DNA of 64,000 nt, taken from Gemmatimonadota bacterium (lineage in GTDB: Bacteria > JAAXHH01). Below the pieces are notes generated by a model. It saw only the letters and a list, made by a program, of their open reading frames with translations, ran no database searches and was not told the DNA's origin. Each line of letters begins with the position of its first letter. Position 1 is the first letter of the stretch. Where the stretch lies: NCBI GenBank assembly GCA_026705925.1, contig JAPOZT010000019.1, positions 113,878 through 177,877 on the forward strand, written 5' to 3'. Shown here one piece after another: positions 10,693-19,882 of this stretch. The position numbers and the translations under genes were made by a program.

Positions 10693-12240
10693 ATGCGAAA
10701 ACCGAAGCTGATCCATTATAACGACGCCCGCCACTACAGCATCTACCGCTACGAGCCGCCGATGAGCCTGCACCAGTGGCGGCAACCCGTGGACGAGATC
10801 CTGGGAACTGACGTGGATACCCTGGTCTACGGCCTGGGTTCGGGCGAAACCTTTCTCCACGGCACGAAGGCCGGCCTGAAGTGGGGTGAAGGCGTCGAAG
10901 AGCACAACATGAGCATGATGTGGTGGTGGGCTACGAAGAACCTGCACCTGGCGCTCGAGGCGGGTATCGATCCGCTCGCTGTCGCGGTGGAACGGGCGCA
11001 CGAGAAGGGACGGCGCATCCTGGGCAGCCTGCGGATGACCGAACCTACTTCGCCGGACGATGACAACCCCTACATGCTGGGCCGTCTCAAGCGGGAGCAC
11101 CCGGAGGTCATGATCGGCGAAAACCATCCCGATTACCCCCGGGCGGCCGGCTGCGCGGACTACGCCCGTGATGAGGTGCGGGCCGAGCGGCTTGGCGTTA
11201 TCGAGGAGGTGTGCGTCCGATACGGCATGGACGGGCTGGAGTTCGATCCCTACGTGGGCGTGTTCTTCAAGCCCTCGGAGGCGCGGGAGAAAGCGCCGGT
11301 GCTTACGGGATTCATGCGGGAGATCAGACAACTGCTCGATCGCCTCGGCGACGCGCGCGGGGAATCGTTATGCCTTGCCGCCAGGGTGCGCGCAACCGAG
11401 GAAGCGAACCTCGCCCTGGGCATGGACGTGCGCACCTGGCTCGAGGAGGGCCTCCTGGACATCGTCATTCCCTGGACCGAGAGCTTTCTCTTCGACCAGG
11501 AGATGCCCATCGGTTGGGTGGTCGAAGCGGCCGCCGGATCGGAGACGCCGGTCTACCCCATGCTCGGCCGGTCGCCGTACGACGACCGGTACCATCTGCC
11601 GACCATCGAGATGTACCGGGCCGCGGCGGCCAACTACCGCGCCATGGGAGCGGACGGCCTGTACCTGTCGGACCTGCCCTGGCCGCATACCGAGCGCGAG
11701 TACCAGGTCTTTCGCGAGATGGCCGACCCGGATATCCACCTCAGGAAGATGAAACACTATTTCCCGGCGCAATGGGAACCCGACGCGGAACCGCACGTGC
11801 CCGAGCGGTATCTCCCCGTGGATCTCGAAGAAGGCGTGCCCGCCCGGGTACCGTTCCTGGTTGGAGACCGGCTGGCCGATGCCCGGGACGACGGCGAACT
11901 CAAAGGCGTGACGCTGGGCGTGCGCATCGGCCACTGTTGTCCGGAGGACGAGATTTCGTTCCGGTTCAACGGCGAGACGGTCACGCCGTCTGAGCGCACG
12001 CACCATTACGGCGGCATCGTCTCCTACACGGCCGCGAGAAGCGGTCTTCCGGAACGTATCCTGACCCACTTCTGGTTCACTTTCGATCTTCCCGTCGATC
12101 TGGTTCGCGAAGGACAGAACGAAGTCGAGATCGTGCTGGAAAAGCGATTCATCGGAATGGGCGGCGTCCGCGTGTTGCACCAAGTCGAGTTGGTTGTAGA
12201 GTACGACGAGCCCCAGGTGCCCGTAGGCGGGCAGATGTGA
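10693..12240 (+). CDS. TIM-barrel protein resembling family-10-like glycosyl hydrolases
   Basis: A 515-residue protein. The first ~370 residues look like a (beta/alpha)8 barrel: LVYGLGSGETF, RRILGSLRMTE, GMDGLEFDPYV, SLCLAARVRAT, LDIVIPWTESF and ADGLYLSDLPW recur as strand-ending segments. Acidic residues (Glu in LEFDP, Glu in WTES) are in positions usual for glycosidase catalysis. The C-terminal ~140 residues form a beta-sandwich-like domain (VTLGVRIGHC, FRFNGETV). The frame is open further upstream (from 10282), but that part overlaps the previous gene. I chose the ATG at 10693, preceded by GCGAGGCAG. Activity is unproven; it probably acts on a carbohydrate. Confidence 0.7.
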   Translation: MRKPKLIHYNDARHYSIYRYEPPMSLHQWRQPVDEILGTDVDTLVYGLGSGETFLHGTKAGLKWGEGVEEHNMSMMWWWATKNLHLALEAGIDPLAVAVERAHEKGRRILGSLRMTEPTSPDDDNPYMLGRLKREHPEVMIGENHPDYPRAAGCADYARDEVRAERLGVIEEVCVRYGMDGLEFDPYVGVFFKPSEAREKAPVLTGFMREIRQLLDRLGDARGESLCLAARVRATEEANLALGMDVRTWLEEGLLDIVIPWTESFLFDQEMPIGWVVEAAAGSETPVYPMLGRSPYDDRYHLPTIEMYRAAAANYRAMGADGLYLSDLPWPHTEREYQVFREMADPDIHLRKMKHYFPAQWEPDAEPHVPERYLPVDLEEGVPARVPFLVGDRLADARDDGELKGVTLGVRIGHCCPEDEISFRFNGETVTPSERTHHYGGIVSYTAARSGLPERILTHFWFTFDLPVDLVREGQNEVEIVLEKRFIGMGGVRVLHQVELVVEYDEPQVPVGGQM

Positions 12241-12332
12241 CGGGTTGTTCGGGGGAAAACAGGCGATGTGGCGAACAGGTTAATAAACCAAGTGCATGCA
12301 GGATCGGCAGGTAAAACATCGGGACGACTTCC

Positions 12333-13181
12333 ATGAAGCTCTGCACAGTACAACCCCATATGACGGACTCGATTTCAAGTGGCGTGAACGCGATCACCAG
12401 GTGGATAGAAAAGGCTGCCAAATCCGGCACCGACCTGGTCGTTTTTCCCGAAATGATGCTGACGGGTTACGACTTTCATCTACATGATCTATTCAAGGAT
12501 TCCAGTTGGCCTGCCCAGGTCGATGAGGCGCTGTCCGAACTCCGTAGCGTGGTCGACGCGTCCGGAACCAGCGCATTGGTTGGATTGCCATATCGTTTCG
12601 GTGAAGGCCAACTCAACGCGCTGGTGCTGCTTGAGCCGGGAAGGGAAGCCGTTCTCGCAGGTGCGAGGTCCCATTTGCCTGTGGGCGATAGAAACCGGTG
12701 GGGATTCGTAGAACCCGATGACCGCCTTCCCGTGAACTTCCGAGGCATTTTGTTCGGTTCGATATTCTGCGCCGAAGCGCTGAATCTCGACTACACAAAA
12801 GACAAGGGTCTGGAAAGGAGCGATGTCATTCTCTGGCCCGGCGTACTCGGGAGCGATTACAACGAAAACAAAGACATCACCAGAGATTGGAACGCTGAAT
12901 ATGCGAAGAAAATCGCCCGTTGCTACAGTGTTCCGGTGATTCAATCCAACTACCTTGCTTATGCTTCCGACATTTCCATCCAGACCGCGCTTGACAGTAA
13001 CCGAATGCTGGGTGGTTCCGTTGCCTGCGATGCATCTGGACAGATACTAGACCAGGCTTCATGGACAGAAGTAGACATGAGGTCCTTTAAATTAACCAGA
13101 ACCGACGGCACAGTCGTGGTAACCCCGACAGTAGGGGAACACCTATCCGAATCCCACGCGAGGACGTTATTCAAAGAGTAA
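12333..13181 (+). CDS. Nitrilase-superfamily protein with altered catalytic lysine
   Basis: A 282-residue carbon-nitrogen hydrolase fold. The catalytic Glu40 is in VVFPEMMLTGY and the nucleophile Cys146 is in GSIFCAEALN. The third catalytic residue, normally Lys in K-x-H-L, aligns with Arg112 (ARSHL), so the Glu-Lys-Cys triad is not intact as read. The usual Asp after Cys is replaced by Ala-Glu. Family members hydrolyse amides or nitriles, or condense amides. This one may have altered activity or act as a binding protein. It is followed five bases later by the TPR gene on the same strand. Confidence 0.8.
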   Translation: MKLCTVQPHMTDSISSGVNAITRWIEKAAKSGTDLVVFPEMMLTGYDFHLHDLFKDSSWPAQVDEALSELRSVVDASGTSALVGLPYRFGEGQLNALVLLEPGREAVLAGARSHLPVGDRNRWGFVEPDDRLPVNFRGILFGSIFCAEALNLDYTKDKGLERSDVILWPGVLGSDYNENKDITRDWNAEYAKKIARCYSVPVIQSNYLAYASDISIQTALDSNRMLGGSVACDASGQILDQASWTEVDMRSFKLTRTDGTVVVTPTVGEHLSESHARTLFKE

Positions 13182-13186
13182 CCTGT

Positions 13187-14086
13187 ATGAATAACCTGCC
13201 CGACTTCGACCAACTGTGGGATTACAACGATCCGGAGAAAACAGAGAAGGTCTTCCGGGAACTGCTGACCGTGGCCGAAAGCGCCGGAATTCCTGACTAC
13301 CACGCCCAGCTTCTCACGCAGATCGCACGGACCCATAGCCTTCGTCGGCAGTTCGACGACGCCCACGGCATCCTCGATGACGCTGAAACATTGATTGTCA
13401 ATATTGACAACCCTTCCAACGACCTAACACAGACCACCCGGGTCCGGCTTCTCATCGAACGCGGCCGCACCTTCAACTCGGCCGGCGACACAGATTCCGC
13501 ACGACCACTCTTCAAGGAGGCCTGGGAACTGGCGCAGCAGGCCGGCGAGGACTATCACGCCGTGGACGCAGCTCACATGCTGGGTATCTGCGAGCCGGCA
13601 GATGCATCCCTTATGTGGAATAACAGGGCGATGGCAGCCGCAGAAACGTCGGACGATCCCCGGGCCAGGGAATGGCTCGGACCGCTCTATAACAACACCG
13701 GTTGGACGTACCACGACAGGGGTGAGTACGAGAAGGCATTGGAACTCTTCGAAAAGGGGCTCGCCTGGCGTACTGAGCGTAGCAATCCTCAAGCGACGCA
13801 GATCGCGAAATGGACCGTGGGGCGTGCGAAGCGTTCACTCGGGCATGCCGAAGAAGCGCTTACCTTACAGCAGGCCCTCCTCGAGGAACACGAAGCGGCA
13901 GGCACGTCGGACGGCTACGTCTTCGAGGAAGTCGCCGAGTGCCTGTTTGCGCTGGGCCGGCCGGATGAGGCACGGCCCTATTTCGGCCGCGCCTATCAGG
14001 AACTGTCGAAAGACGGTTGGCTGGTGGACAACGAGGCCGATCGGCTGAATCGTCTCAAACGACTGAGCGATGAACAACTATGCTGA
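13187..14086 (+). CDS. Tetratricopeptide-repeat protein
   Basis: A 299-residue helical protein with several TPR-like helix pairs. Examples are near residues 80-115 (a DSARPLFKEAWELA helix), 160-200 (GWTYHDRGEYEKALELFEKG, a textbook TPR) and 205-285 (RSLGHAEEALTLQQALLEEH, LFALGRPDEARPYFGRA). No signal peptide or enzymatic domain is visible, so it is probably a cytoplasmic adaptor. Its stop overlaps the PhyH start (ATGCTGA), and the nitrilase homologue precedes it by five bases, so the three genes look like one operon. Confidence 0.88.
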   Translation: MNNLPDFDQLWDYNDPEKTEKVFRELLTVAESAGIPDYHAQLLTQIARTHSLRRQFDDAHGILDDAETLIVNIDNPSNDLTQTTRVRLLIERGRTFNSAGDTDSARPLFKEAWELAQQAGEDYHAVDAAHMLGICEPADASLMWNNRAMAAAETSDDPRAREWLGPLYNNTGWTYHDRGEYEKALELFEKGLAWRTERSNPQATQIAKWTVGRAKRSLGHAEEALTLQQALLEEHEAAGTSDGYVFEEVAECLFALGRPDEARPYFGRAYQELSKDGWLVDNEADRLNRLKRLSDEQLC

Positions 14087-14895
14087 CCGCTGCACAGAAA
14101 TCCGAATTCAATGAATACGGCTGGGTTCGTGTGCCAGGCGCAATCCCCGACGAGCAGGTCCATTCCGTACTCGACCGCGTCTGGGACGACCTGGAGCAAA
14201 GGTGCGGGATTCCGCGCGATGAGCCGGAGACCTGGCCGGAAGCGAGGCCGAAGGGTTTTAACAGGCTGATGCGGTCCGGCGCCTTCGAACCGACCTGCAA
14301 CCAGGCCGTCAAGGACGCGATCGACGAATTCCTCGATCCTGGCCACTGGGAGAAACCAAGCCCCTGGGGTGCGCTTCTGCTTACCTTCCCTGCTGCGGGC
14401 CCGTGGTTTTTGCCCAACCATTCATGGCACATGGACCTGCAGATTGCCGTAGACGCTGAGTCAGAGAAAAACCCCGGCGTACAGGTTTTCGCCATATTGG
14501 AACCGCTGGCCGCCCGCGGCGGCGCGACACTTGCACTCGCCGGATCTCACCGGCTCGTCCGCCATCTCGCCCGGCAACCAAACCTGATTGGCGAGGGCCG
14601 GTCCAAAGACATCACCAATGCGGTCAAGCGGGCGGTACCGAGTCTGCGCGATTTATGGTCCCGCGACCTGGGCGGAGACCGCGATTCGGGTGTAAACCGT
14701 GAAGACCGATTCCTTGTGAATCCTGTCGATGTCTCCGGCATTCCCGTGCAGGCCGTCGAATTCACCGGCGATCCCGGTGACGTGATCTTCATGCATCCCT
14801 GGATCATCCACACCGCATCTTCCAATCGCGGCGACAGGCCGAGAATCGTCATTACGGAACGGGTCCGCAGACTGGACGGACCGAAAGAGGCCTAA
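14080..14895 (+). CDS. Phytanoyl-CoA dioxygenase (PhyH) family protein
   Basis: A 271-residue non-haem Fe(II)/2-oxoglutarate oxygenase. The facial triad is visible as WHMDLQ (His117, Asp119) and a distal His in MHPWIIHTASSN. An Arg nine residues after the distal His (RPRIVIT) would bind 2-oxoglutarate. Family members hydroxylate small molecules with oxygen and 2-oxoglutarate; the substrate is unknown. The start overlaps the TPR stop by seven bases. The stop TAA is immediately followed by the GTG start of the first large permease, so the oxygenase and permease may be co-translated. Confidence 0.9.
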   Translation: MLTAAQKSEFNEYGWVRVPGAIPDEQVHSVLDRVWDDLEQRCGIPRDEPETWPEARPKGFNRLMRSGAFEPTCNQAVKDAIDEFLDPGHWEKPSPWGALLLTFPAAGPWFLPNHSWHMDLQIAVDAESEKNPGVQVFAILEPLAARGGATLALAGSHRLVRHLARQPNLIGEGRSKDITNAVKRAVPSLRDLWSRDLGGDRDSGVNREDRFLVNPVDVSGIPVQAVEFTGDPGDVIFMHPWIIHTASSNRGDRPRIVITERVRRLDGPKEA

Positions 14896-17301
14896 GTGTT
14901 CCAGAACTACCTCAGCGTGGCCCTGCGCAACCTCCGCAGGCATCCCGCCTACTCGCTTATCAACATCGCCGGGCTCGCCATCGGCATGGCGACCTGCATC
15001 CTGATCCTCCTGTATATCCAGGATGAACTCGGCTACGACCGGTATCATCCCCATGCTGATCGCGTATACCGGATCGTAGACGACATCGAGAGCGGGGGAC
15101 AGATCGTACAGACGGCCGGTACGCCCACGGCCTGGGGACCCGCCCTGAAGCGCGATTTCCCCGAGATCGAACTGCTCGTCCGCATGCGCGGCACCGAATC
15201 CGCCTGGCTGGTCGATCTCGGTAATACCATCTACTACGAACGCAAGGTCATCTGGGCGGAACCCGAGCTGTTTGAAATGTTCAGCATGCCACTGGTCCTG
15301 GGCGACCCGGCTACCGCGCTGTCTGAGCCGTACTCGATGGTGATTTCGGAGGATCTGGCGTACAAGTACTTCGGCGCCGAAGATCCCATCGGGAAAGCCG
15401 TCAATCTCGATAATCGCTGGGACTTCATGGTGACGGGTGTCATGAGGAATCTCCCGACCAACTCCCATATGCGGCCGGACATGCTGGTATCCTATACCAC
15501 GATGAACGTGATCGGGTCCTGGGACCTGGACGACTGGGAGTATCACCGGAACCTGTACACCTACATCCGGCTCCGGGAGAACGTGTCCTCGGATGAATTC
15601 GAGGCGAAGCTGCCGGCCTTCCTTGAGCGCCACGCGGGCGACCAGTACCGGGAGGCGGGCATCAGCCTGCGGCCGTCGCTCCAGCCCCTCGTGGACATCC
15701 ACCTCTTTTCGAACCGGGAGAGCGAGCACGAACCCAACGGCGATATCCGTTACGTAGCCCTCTTCATGGTCATCGCGTTCCTGATCCTGATCATCGCATG
15801 CATCAATTTCATCAACCTGGCCACGGCCCGATCCGAGATGCGCGCCAGGGAGGTGGGCGTGAGAAAGGTCCTGGGGGCGAACCGGATGCAGTTGATCCGC
15901 CAGTTCCTGGGAGAATCGGTCCTTTTGGCGGGCCTCGCCGCGATCGTGGCGGTCATACTGGTTAAACTCACCGTGCCGGGCGTCAACGAGATCGCCGGCA
16001 AGCAGCTCGCCCTGCCCCTTGCCGATTGGATGGTGCTGGCCGTGGTCGCCCTCGGTACGATCTTGATCGGCTTGGCCGCCGGTAGCTATCCGGCGGCGTA
16101 CCTGTCAGGATTCCTGCCCGCCATTGTAATGAAAGGCAACTCGGAAACGGGAAAGAAAGGCCTGGGCATGCGACAGGTACTTGTGGTGGTCCAGTTCTCC
16201 ATGTCCATCTTCCTGCTGGTCAGCACGGCCGTCATCCATGATCAACTCGAATTCATCCAGACCAAGCGGCTGGGTTTCGACAAAGAGTACATCATGGTCG
16301 TCCCTATCACTGGCTCCCACCAGGTACCCAATACCCCCGTGCTGAAGCAGCGCCTGTCCGGAATGCCGGGTGTAGTCGGTGTCGCTACGACTACCGGCGT
16401 ACCGGGCATGAGGGTGTTGCCAATCATGGAGGTCCGGCCCGATGGGATGCCGCCCGAGGACCACCTGATGATGGCCACGCTACACGTGGACGAGAACTTC
16501 CTGGATGTCATGGATATCGATGTCATAGCCGGCCGGAACTTTTCGCCGGACTGGGGCACGGATACGACCGGTGGAGTCCTGCTGAACGAGACGGCCGTCC
16601 GGAATCTGGGATGGGGAACGCCCAACGACGCGCTCGGCAGGCAGTTCGAGCGGCTGTCCTTTGAAGGAGTGGTTCCAGGGCGCGTAATTGGTGTGGTTCG
16701 AGATTTTCACCTACGGACGATACACGAAGAGATCGAGCCCGCGGCGATCATGACCAGCACCTATCACATTTTCGTCTTGATCAGGATCGCGCCTGATAAT
16801 ATCCCCGAAACCATCGGGCGCATCGAGGAAGTGTGGAGAGATGTGGATCCCCGGTTCCCGCTCGATTACACGTTCCTGGACGAGGATTTCGACGCGTTGT
16901 ACCGGACCGACCACCAGCTCGGTGAGATCTTCGCCGTCTTCGCCTTTCTCGCAATCTTCGTGGCGTGCCTGGGTCTCCTGGGTCTCGCTTCATTTTCGAT
17001 CCAGCAACGCACCCGGGAGATCGGGATCCGCAAAGTCGTCGGCTCATCGGTTTCCGGTATCGTGATTCTCTTGTCGAGGGATTTCATGAAGTACGTGATC
17101 CTGGCGAACCTGATCGCCTGGCCGCTGGCCTGGTTCGTCATGGCCAATTGGCTGCAGAACTACGCCTACGCCGCGGAAATCCGGTATGTATGGTTCGTGG
17201 CAGGTGGCATGCTGGCCCTGATCATCGCTTGGCTGACCATCGGGGCGCACGCGGTCGCGGCTTCGCGCAGGAATCCGGTGAATGCGCTGAGGCAGGGGTG
17301 A
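14896..17301 (+). CDS. FtsX/MacB-type ABC transporter permease, type A, copy 1
   Basis: An 801-residue membrane protein with two MacB-type halves. A first helix (about 17-42) is followed by a large periplasmic domain (about 45-285). Three helices of an FtsX core come next (about 287-410), with the signature REVGVRKVLGA. A fifth helix (about 425-450), a second periplasmic domain and a second FtsX core (about 680-795) follow, with REIGIRKVVGS. Type A is recognised by DDIESGGQ after residue 50 and the ending AVAASRRNPVNALRQG. Such proteins move lipids, peptides or lipoproteins with an ATPase partner, but no ATPase gene is in this window. The start is GTG, directly after the preceding TAA, with no spacer. 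Confidence 0.9.
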   Translation: MFQNYLSVALRNLRRHPAYSLINIAGLAIGMATCILILLYIQDELGYDRYHPHADRVYRIVDDIESGGQIVQTAGTPTAWGPALKRDFPEIELLVRMRGTESAWLVDLGNTIYYERKVIWAEPELFEMFSMPLVLGDPATALSEPYSMVISEDLAYKYFGAEDPIGKAVNLDNRWDFMVTGVMRNLPTNSHMRPDMLVSYTTMNVIGSWDLDDWEYHRNLYTYIRLRENVSSDEFEAKLPAFLERHAGDQYREAGISLRPSLQPLVDIHLFSNRESEHEPNGDIRYVALFMVIAFLILIIACINFINLATARSEMRAREVGVRKVLGANRMQLIRQFLGESVLLAGLAAIVAVILVKLTVPGVNEIAGKQLALPLADWMVLAVVALGTILIGLAAGSYPAAYLSGFLPAIVMKGNSETGKKGLGMRQVLVVVQFSMSIFLLVSTAVIHDQLEFIQTKRLGFDKEYIMVVPITGSHQVPNTPVLKQRLSGMPGVVGVATTTGVPGMRVLPIMEVRPDGMPPEDHLMMATLHVDENFLDVMDIDVIAGRNFSPDWGTDTTGGVLLNETAVRNLGWGTPNDALGRQFERLSFEGVVPGRVIGVVRDFHLRTIHEEIEPAAIMTSTYHIFVLIRIAPDNIPETIGRIEEVWRDVDPRFPLDYTFLDEDFDALYRTDHQLGEIFAVFAFLAIFVACLGLLGLASFSIQQRTREIGIRKVVGSSVSGIVILLSRDFMKYVILANLIAWPLAWFVMANWLQNYAYAAEIRYVWFVAGGMLALIIAWLTIGAHAVAASRRNPVNALRQG

Positions 17302-17432
17302 TTGAGTCGACCGTCTGCCGCGTAGTTTGTACCGATAAGACAAACCCTATCCAGCAACCGAGCAAGTAACAAATCCGCTCGTTATTGTCAGCATTTCCTT
17401 ACCTCTAAACGCATTCTCGATCAGAGGTACTC
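17302..17432. other. Spacer between permease copies 1 and 2
   Basis: A 131-base spacer, A+T-richer than the genes. It ends in AGAGGTACTC before the GTG start of copy 2. The A+T-rich character could support a promoter for copy 2, but I see no clear -35/-10 pair. Confidence 0.35.
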
Positions 17433-19835
17433 GTGGTATTTCATTATCTCAGCGTTGCTCTCCGTAATCTGAACCGGCAGCCAGGATACAGCAGCATCAA
17501 CATTCTCGGGCTGGCGATCGGCATCACGTGCTGCATGCTTATTTTATTGTATATCCAGCACGAATTGAGCTACGACCGATTCCATGAGAAAGCCGATCGG
17601 ATCTACCGTGTAGTAAACGGCAACTTCGCACGCACACCGCCCGCGTTGGGGCCGGCACTCAAAGACCAGATCCCGGAGGTTGAGGATTTCGTACGGATGC
17701 GGGGTACAACGAATATCTGGATGATGTCCTATGGAGATTACTCGTTTCTGGAAAGCGATGTCTATACGGTGGGGAAAGACTTCTTTAGCATCTTTTCCTT
17801 TCCGCTTACACAGGGCAATCCGGAATCCGCGCTGGACGACTACGCGTATCCTGAACGAACCATCGTCATCAGCGAACCCATGGCGGCCAAACTCTTCGGC
17901 GATGAGAATCCCATGGATAAGTTTATCCGAGTGGATGACACATACGACCTTCGCGTGACGGGCGTTATGAAAGCGGTTCCTTCAAATTCCCACTTCTCCG
18001 CCGACTATCTCGTCAGCGAGAATCTCAATATCGATAACCGTCGCGAACGGTATGCAACGGCCTGGTTTGGATCGCAGCATTACACCTACATACTGCTGGC
18101 GGATGGAACGTCTTCTGCAGAAGTGGAGGCCAAGATCGCCAGTTGGGTAGATACCTATGCGCCTCTTCAGCCGCTCAGAGTCCGTGGCGTGCCCTTCAGT
18201 CCCCAGCTACAGCCGTTGACCGACATCCATCTGTGGTCGCAGCTGGAACGGGATATGGGCGGCCACAGTGATATCGGCTATATCTACATTTTCACGGCTG
18301 TGGCGGTTTTTATCGTGCTCATCGCCTGTATCAACTTCATGAATCTGGCCACGGCGCAGTCCGCCGCCCGATCCAAAGAAGTGGCCATTCGGAAAACCGT
18401 CGGTGCCCGGCGGAGCGAGTTGTTGATACAGTTCATGGGCGAAGCCATGCTCTCGGCCGGCCTGGCCTTTATGGTGGCCCTGGGTCTCTTTACGGCCGTC
18501 CTGCCCTTGTTCAACACGCTGGCGGGAAAAGCCATACAGATCGGTTTCCTGGACAACCCGGAGATGTTGCTGTGGCTGTTGGGCATCGCGATCTTTGCAG
18601 GTCTTTTATCCGGAAGCTATCCGGCACTGTTTATCTCCAGATTTCACCCGATCCGGATCTTCAAGGATGAAATGACTCGCGGCATGACCGGTTCCCTGCT
18701 GCAAAAAGGTCTTGTAGTGGTACAGTTTACACTATCGATTCTGCTGATCGTCAGCACCGCGATGGTGTATCAACAGCTGGATTACATGCAAAGTAGACAC
18801 CTGGGATTCGATAAGGATCAAGTCGTCGTTATTCCACTCGTCACAGGTGTGGATCGACAATTCGATACCTTCAAGACCCAACTTTCTCGGAGCCCGCAAG
18901 TTCAGGGTATTACTCGATCGGTTCTGATGCCGGGACGCTTGGCCAGTTCCGCTATGATTCCTTCCTTTCCGACCCGTCTGGCGGGTCAGCCCGAAGAAGA
19001 CCTGATCGGGATACCCGCCTTGTATGTATCTACCGGTTTTGTAGAGACCCTTGGCCTTGAATTGCTGGCCGGGCGACCGTTTTCCAGGGCGTTGAACGAT
19101 GATTCGAATAACGCGGTGATCCTGAATCGATCCGCGATTGAACGAATGGGCCTGACCGTTCCGGAAGAAGCCGCAAAAAGCCACATACAATACAGAAGGA
19201 GCCCCCCCGTCAGGATCATTGGCGTCGTGGAGGATTTCCATATGCAGAGCCTTCATGACGCGGCGGGACCTATGCAGTTGAGGCTCTTGCGCCGAGGCGG
19301 CGGTCAGTCGGCGATACGACTGCAGGCACGGAATATACCCGATGGAATCAGTGCGATCGAAGAAACATGGGCTTCGGTGTTTCCTCATTACCCCCTAACC
19401 TATTCGTTTTTGGATGAAGATTTCGAGCGACTGTACCAATCGGAGCAACGCACCGCAAATCTGTTGGGCGCTTTCAGCTTACTGGCCATCTTTATCGCGT
19501 GTCTGGGCCTGTTTGGCCTGACTTCGTTCGCCATCCGGCGGCGAACCAGGGAGGTCGGAATCCACAAGGTAATGGGCGCTTCCGCGACTCGCATTGTATA
19601 CATGCTATCGAAGGATTTTCTCATACTGGTTGCGATGGCCGTGCCGGTCGCCTGGGTCCTGGCCTACTGGACCATGAGCAACTGGCTGCAGAACTTCGCG
19701 TATCGGGTCGATATCGGTCCCGGGTGGTTTCTGATTGCCGCATTCCTGGCACTGGCCATCGCCCTGGTTACGGTCAGTGTAAAAGCAGTCACCGCCGCGA
19801 TGGTGAATCCTGTGGAGACCCTTCGATCTGAATAG
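17433..19835 (+). CDS. FtsX/MacB-type ABC transporter permease, type B, copy 2
   Basis: An 800-residue paralogue with the same two-half layout: first helix at about 19-42, FtsX core helices around 285-415 with a KEVAIRKTVGA signature, and a second core at about 680-795 with REVGIHKVMGA. It lacks the DDIESGGQ segment of type A and has instead RTPPALGPALK near residue 65. It also has RGTTNIWMMSYGD and a C-terminal AYRVDIG loop, shared with copy 4. These features separate two subtypes. It begins with GTG after an AGAGG ribosome-binding site. No ATPase is nearby. Confidence 0.88.
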   Translation: MVFHYLSVALRNLNRQPGYSSINILGLAIGITCCMLILLYIQHELSYDRFHEKADRIYRVVNGNFARTPPALGPALKDQIPEVEDFVRMRGTTNIWMMSYGDYSFLESDVYTVGKDFFSIFSFPLTQGNPESALDDYAYPERTIVISEPMAAKLFGDENPMDKFIRVDDTYDLRVTGVMKAVPSNSHFSADYLVSENLNIDNRRERYATAWFGSQHYTYILLADGTSSAEVEAKIASWVDTYAPLQPLRVRGVPFSPQLQPLTDIHLWSQLERDMGGHSDIGYIYIFTAVAVFIVLIACINFMNLATAQSAARSKEVAIRKTVGARRSELLIQFMGEAMLSAGLAFMVALGLFTAVLPLFNTLAGKAIQIGFLDNPEMLLWLLGIAIFAGLLSGSYPALFISRFHPIRIFKDEMTRGMTGSLLQKGLVVVQFTLSILLIVSTAMVYQQLDYMQSRHLGFDKDQVVVIPLVTGVDRQFDTFKTQLSRSPQVQGITRSVLMPGRLASSAMIPSFPTRLAGQPEEDLIGIPALYVSTGFVETLGLELLAGRPFSRALNDDSNNAVILNRSAIERMGLTVPEEAAKSHIQYRRSPPVRIIGVVEDFHMQSLHDAAGPMQLRLLRRGGGQSAIRLQARNIPDGISAIEETWASVFPHYPLTYSFLDEDFERLYQSEQRTANLLGAFSLLAIFIACLGLFGLTSFAIRRRTREVGIHKVMGASATRIVYMLSKDFLILVAMAVPVAWVLAYWTMSNWLQNFAYRVDIGPGWFLIAAFLALAIALVTVSVKAVTAAMVNPVETLRSE

Positions 19836-19882
19836 GGTCGGCGAACCGTAACGAACTGACACTTCAATCATGTAATGCACAT

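Noticed and set aside
14653-15729. Long minus-strand open frame over PhyH and permease copy 1
   Set aside because: It spans the boundary of two good plus-strand genes; composition is that of an antisense shadow.
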